From Roseivirga sp. BDSF3-8 (GTDB taxonomy: Bacteria; Bacteroidota; Bacteroidia; Cytophagales; Cyclobacteriaceae): DNA of 64,000 bases. Below are positions 60,610-64,000 of this stretch, piece after piece (the first letter of the stretch is position 1; every line of letters starts with the position of its first letter). The stretch spans positions 967,001-1,031,000 of the forward strand of contig NZ_JBGNFV010000001.1 in the NCBI RefSeq assembly GCF_041449215.1, read 5' to 3'. The notes beneath the pieces were generated by a model. The model had not been told where the DNA came from and ran no database searches. It worked only from the letters and a program-made list of their open reading frames with translations. The position numbers were made by a program, and so were the translations under genes.

Positions 60610-61856
60610 CTAAACCGTATGGCTTTGATCGGTTTTATACGGGTAATGAGCCAGGTAGGTAATACGAGCACCAGCGAGGTAAGCAGGAAGATGCCGACAT
60701 TTAACCCAATCATAATAGGGAGGTTCCAGGCAATGGGAACAAACTCCATGTAGTAGTTTTCCGGATCGAGGGGTATCAGTTTGAATTGCTGCTGGATAAG
60801 CCCGAAGCCGATGGCCACGGCATTGCCTATCACCATGCCGCGAATGGTAAGTCTCATACCGTTATAGGAGAAGATCTGCCTTATCTGCTTATTGTTAGCC
60901 CCCATAGCCTTAAGTAAGCCAATCATCTGGGTGCGCTCCATGATGAGAATAAGCAGTATCGAGATCATGTTAAACAGGGCCACCGTCACAATAATGGTGG
61001 TTAGGATGACCACGTTCTGATTTAAGAGGGTAAACCAGTCGAATATCTGCGGATAGCGGTCTGTGACTTTCAGTACATTGAAATCATAATTAACCTGGTC
61101 TCTCACTTTTTCCTGGGCTATATCTATGCCCTTAAAGTCCTTCACAAACAGCTCCAGCCCCCCTGCCAGCGAATCGGGCCAGTCGTTCAGCCTGCGGATC
61201 ATATTAAGGTCACCAAGTATGACCTTTTCATCGAAATCCTCCAGGGCAGTGTTATATATACCACTGATGGTAAGGGGACGATACCGGATAGGGTTCATGA
61301 TAAAATACATGAGCACCTTATCTCCCACACCGAGCTTAAGCTTATTGGCTATCTTCCGGCTTATCATTACTTCCCTGCTGTAGCCGGAGTCCGGCAGCTC
61401 GGGAAAGCGGCCCTCGACTATATTCGGACCAAATCGATTCATATCAAAGCTATGGCTGACCCCCTTTAGCAGCACACCGTATACATCCTCATCCGTCTTG
61501 AGCAAGCCTGCTTTGTTAGCAAACTCCTGCACATGGGTGACCTGGTAAAACTGGTCCGGGTTTTGATATATTGGAACATTGAGAGAGATGGGCTCTTCTT
61601 CGTATGAATTACCCATAGTATATTTGATGACCTGCAGGTGACCGCCCAGGGCAAAAACTTTTTCCCGGATAGTGTTCTGAAACCCATCCAGTATCATGAT
61701 GGAGATAAGGACGGCGGCCAGGCCAAACCCAACGCTGGCTACGGCTACCTTGTGTATGGTGCGGGAAAACGAACCGTTTTCTGAGGAATTAAGTCGCTTG
61801 AAAATGAAGTAAGGGAATTGCAAAGCCTTTCCTGCCGTTAAATATTGAAGCTGCAA
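60606..61856 (-). CDS. ABC transporter permease of the FtsX/LolE (MacB) type
   Basis: About 405-416 aa. The layout is N-terminal helix, periplasmic domain (HLQVIKYTMGNSYEEEPIS to the middle), then three C-terminal helices with FtsX core (VVILTTIIVTVALFNMISIL, ERTQMIGLLKAMGANNKQIRQ). Such permeases move lipoproteins or act in cell division. No ATG is available: the first possible start is TTG at 61856, but TTG at 61823 (MQFPYFIFKRL) matches how relatives begin. The NamZ-like gene starts divergently within 12-45 bp, so the promoters overlap. Confidence 0.88.
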   Translation of the reverse strand: MQLQYLTAGKALQFPYFIFKRLNSSENGSFSRTIHKVAVASVGFGLAAVLISIMILDGFQNTIREKVFALGGHLQVIKYTMGNSYEEEPISLNVPIYQNPDQFYQVTHVQEFANKAGLLKTDEDVYGVLLKGVSHSFDMNRFGPNIVEGRFPELPDSGYSREVMISRKIANKLKLGVGDKVLMYFIMNPIRYRPLTISGIYNTALEDFDEKVILGDLNMIRRLNDWPDSLAGGLELFVKDFKGIDIAQEKVRDQVNYDFNVLKVTDRYPQIFDWFTLLNQNVVILTTIIVTVALFNMISILLILIMERTQMIGLLKAMGANNKQIRQIFSYNGMRLTIRGMVIGNAVAIGFGLIQQQFKLIPLDPENYYMEFVPIAWNLPIMIGLNVGIFLLTSLVLVLPTWLITRIKPIKAIRFS

Positions 61857-61867
61857 ATTACGAAACT

Positions 61868-63079
61868 ATGAGAAACTACCTTCTGCTGGTGATAATGTTT
61901 TTAGCGCTACTGCCAGTCACCGCCTGCGCAGCAAGTGACGACCGGCAAAAACAGGCTCGGCCCCCTGCAGAGGAATACCCGCAAGAAAAATCTATCATGA
62001 CCGCTGCTGCCAGGCCAGAGGCTTATATCCCTCTTTTGGAAGGCAAAAATGTAGCGGTGATCGTAAATCAGACTTCTACCACCGGCGAACAGCACTTGGT
62101 GGACTTGCTACTGGAAAAAGGGGTGGCGCTAAAAAAGATCATGGTGCCTGAGCATGGCTTCCGCGGCACGGCTGATGCCGGTGAAAAGGTACAGGACGGG
62201 GTGGATCCGGCAACCGGGCTGCCTGTCATAAGCCTTTATGGAAGTAACAAAAAGCCGTCTGCGGATAAGCTGGCGGATATCGATGTGGTGGTTTTTGACC
62301 TGCAGGACGTGGGCGTACGCTTCTATACCTACATCAGCACCATGCACTACGCCCTGGAGGCCTGTGCCGAAAACGGCAAAAAACTGGTGGTGCTGGACAG
62401 GCCAAATCCTAACGGAATGTACATCGATGGCCCTATCCTGAAGGAAAAGTTCAGAAGCTTTGTGGGGATGCACCCTATTCCTGTGCTCCACGGACTTACA
62501 GTGGGTGAACTGGCCAGGATGATAAATGGTGAAGGCTGGCTGGCCGGGGGACTAACTTGCGAACTGGAGGTAGTTCCTGTAGTCAACTATTCACACGATA
62601 TGTCGTATACGCTACCGGTGAAGCCCTCTCCCAACCTGCCTAATGACCTAAGCATTCAGTTGTATCCTTCCCTATGCTTCTTTGAAGGCACTCCCATCAG
62701 TGTAGCACGGGGCACGGTGTTCCCTTTTCAGGCAATAGGCTACCCTGAGCCATCATACGGAGTGTTTACCTTCACACCGAAAAGTATTCCCGGGATGGCT
62801 AAGAGCCCCAAGCTGGAGGGTAAAACTTGCTACGGAATTGATTTTCGCAATAGTGATGAGCAGCCGGAGGGTCTTGACCTAACCTACCTCATCGACTATC
62901 ACAATAAATGGGAAGGCTCAAAACCTTTTTTCACTGATTTTTTCAACCTGCTGGCAGGTACGGATGTACTGGCGGAGCAAATCAAGCAGGGATTCAATGG
63001 GGAAGATATACGTATGAGCTGGCAGGAAGAGCTACAGGCATATAAGGAGATGCGTAAAAAGTATTTGCTATATAAGTAA
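61868..63079 (+). CDS. DUF1343 protein, exo-beta-N-acetylmuramidase NamZ type, lipoprotein
   Basis: The 403-aa product has a signal ending in VTAC (Cys20). It contains the family signatures NVAVIVNQTSTTGEQHLVDL, VPEHGFRGTADAGEKV (His-Gly-Phe-Arg-Gly), DLQDVGVRFYTYISTMHYAL and LDRPNPNGMYIDGP, then PNLPNDLSIQLYPSLCFFEG. NamZ trims N-acetylmuramic acid from cell-wall fragments; an assignment to that exact activity rests on family membership. The N-terminus before residue 45 is a linker. Confidence 0.9.
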   Translation: MRNYLLLVIMFLALLPVTACAASDDRQKQARPPAEEYPQEKSIMTAAARPEAYIPLLEGKNVAVIVNQTSTTGEQHLVDLLLEKGVALKKIMVPEHGFRGTADAGEKVQDGVDPATGLPVISLYGSNKKPSADKLADIDVVVFDLQDVGVRFYTYISTMHYALEACAENGKKLVVLDRPNPNGMYIDGPILKEKFRSFVGMHPIPVLHGLTVGELARMINGEGWLAGGLTCELEVVPVVNYSHDMSYTLPVKPSPNLPNDLSIQLYPSLCFFEGTPISVARGTVFPFQAIGYPEPSYGVFTFTPKSIPGMAKSPKLEGKTCYGIDFRNSDEQPEGLDLTYLIDYHNKWEGSKPFFTDFFNLLAGTDVLAEQIKQGFNGEDIRMSWQEELQAYKEMRKKYLLYK

Positions 63080-63113
63080 TGGGATCTGATAGCAGGCGCC
63101 TCTCCGGCCAGGG

Positions 63114-64000
63114 TCAATGATTGCGGTAGTGCCTCAGCAAGTCTCTGGCGGCCTTGCCAGGGCTGGTGTTGCCGGCCAGCACATCAGAGGTAATCCGGTC
63201 AATAGAGCCCTTTACCTGCTCGCTCGCATAAAAATCGACGATAAGCTGATGTTCGATCGCATCCTGCATCCATTGCAGTTGCTGATCTTTTCGCTTCTTA
63301 TCAAAGAAGCCATTTTGATAAAGGGCCTTATGGTGCTTCTCTATCAGTTCCCATACTTCCGTAAGGCCCTGGCTTTTCATAGCAGAGCAGGTGAGTACCT
63401 TAGGGTACCATCCTGATTCATTAGTTGGGAACAGGTGCAGCGCATTCTGATATTCTTGTTTTGCCTTTTTAGCAGTCTTAAGGTTATCTCCATCCGCTTT
63501 GGTGATCACTATGCCATCGGCCATTTCCATAATACCCTTTTTAATGCCCTGCAGTTCATCCCCAGCACCGGCAAGCATAAGGAGCAGGAAGAAGTCGACC
63601 ATGCCATGCACGGCAGTTTCAGACTGCCCAACCCCTACTGTTTCAATAAATATTATGTCAAAACCTGACGCTTCACAGAGAAGCATGGCTTCCCGGGTAC
63701 GGCCTGCCACTCCACCCAATGTAGTGCCGGTAGAGGAGGGCCTGATAAATGCATTAGGGTCGTGGCTTAATTCCTCCATACGGGTCTTATCCCCCATGAT
63801 GCTGCCCCCCGTTTTTCGGCTACTGGGGTCTATCGCTAACACAGCCACTTTGTGCTCATGGCCGGTAAGCAAGGTGCCAAAAGACTCAATGAAGGTGCTT
63901 TTGCCTACTCCCGGCACCCCGGTAATTCCTATACGAATGCTTTTGCCTGTTTCAGGCATGAGGCTGTCCAGCAGCTCTTCAGCCATCTCCCGGTCCTCAG
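63114..64000 (-). CDS. meaB: Methylmalonyl-CoA mutase-associated GTPase MeaB (partial, N-terminus outside window)
   Basis: The minus strand is open from 63114 to the right edge. Walker A GVPGVGKST near the start, then the MeaB-typical segments KTGGSIMGDKTRMEELS, IRPSSTGTTLGGVAGRTREA, IETVGVGQSE, ITKADGDN (G4) and CSAMKSQGL. MeaB protects and repairs adenosylcobalamin-dependent methylmalonyl-CoA mutase. The in-frame ATG at 63986 is probably internal because the reading frame continues upstream as ..EDREM, in line with longer family members. Confidence 0.93.
   Translation of the reverse strand, partial: EDREMAEELLDSLMPETGKSIRIGITGVPGVGKSTFIESFGTLLTGHEHKVAVLAIDPSSRKTGGSIMGDKTRMEELSHDPNAFIRPSSTGTTLGGVAGRTREAMLLCEASGFDIIFIETVGVGQSETAVHGMVDFFLLLMLAGAGDELQGIKKGIMEMADGIVITKADGDNLKTAKKAKQEYQNALHLFPTNESGWYPKVLTCSAMKSQGLTEVWELIEKHHKALYQNGFFDKKRKDQQLQWMQDAIEHQLIVDFYASEQVKGSIDRITSDVLAGNTSPGKAARDLLRHYRNH

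Overview
The window looks like a Bacteroidota chromosome, probably Cytophagia or Chitinophagia. Three things point there: DUF6443-type RHS proteins, a pinensin-like RiPP leader, and several upstream sites matching the TAnnTTTG promoter element of that phylum. Lipoproteins with short signal peptides are common, and Shine-Dalgarno signals are weak. No rRNA, tRNA or CRISPR array was found.

Left part (1-14.3 kb): an RND efflux pair on the minus strand (the inner-membrane pump is cut by the window edge; the adaptor is whole), two small exported proteins, an orphan PD-(D/E)XK-like protein, a two-gene operon of an MpaB/Lcp-type oxygenase and a seven-helix membrane protein, and two proteins of unknown function. 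Between them lie long non-coding stretches full of dispersed repeat families and two short 14-bp tandem arrays.

Centre (14.3-42.7 kb): a large polymorphic-toxin locus. Two big secreted RHS-type proteins, 1623 and 2067 aa, form the shell. Behind them lies a reservoir of toxin and immunity modules. It holds a stand-alone secreted RNase A-like toxin with tandem paralogous immunity genes, decayed copies of that toxin, a nuclease-type tip paired with a pentapeptide-repeat protein, and an orphan RHS module with no start that carries 2.07 kb almost identical to the intact RHS gene but ends in a restriction-endonuclease-like toxin followed by Imm7. There are also toxin-tail remnants overlapping small immunity genes, a toxin remnant cut by an IS3-family element, a third partial RHS tip followed by a beta-propeller candidate immunity protein, and a pair of paralogous membrane proteins. 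The long shared segments suggest that recombination can replace the expressed toxin tip.

Right part (43-64 kb): ordinary chromosomal genes. These are a CocE/NonD hydrolase, an M42 peptidase, two SDR oxidoreductases, a DinB-like protein, a quinone oxidoreductase, an L,D-transpeptidase, a DUF3857 protein, folA-fmt, a GNAT acetyltransferase, a GIN-domain protein, a Dph6-like ATPase, a metal/cofactor-binding lipoprotein, an FtsX/LolE permease, NamZ-like DUF1343, and MeaB (cut by the right edge). Among them, divergent from the quinone oxidoreductase, sits an orphan 55-aa pinensin-like lanthipeptide precursor.
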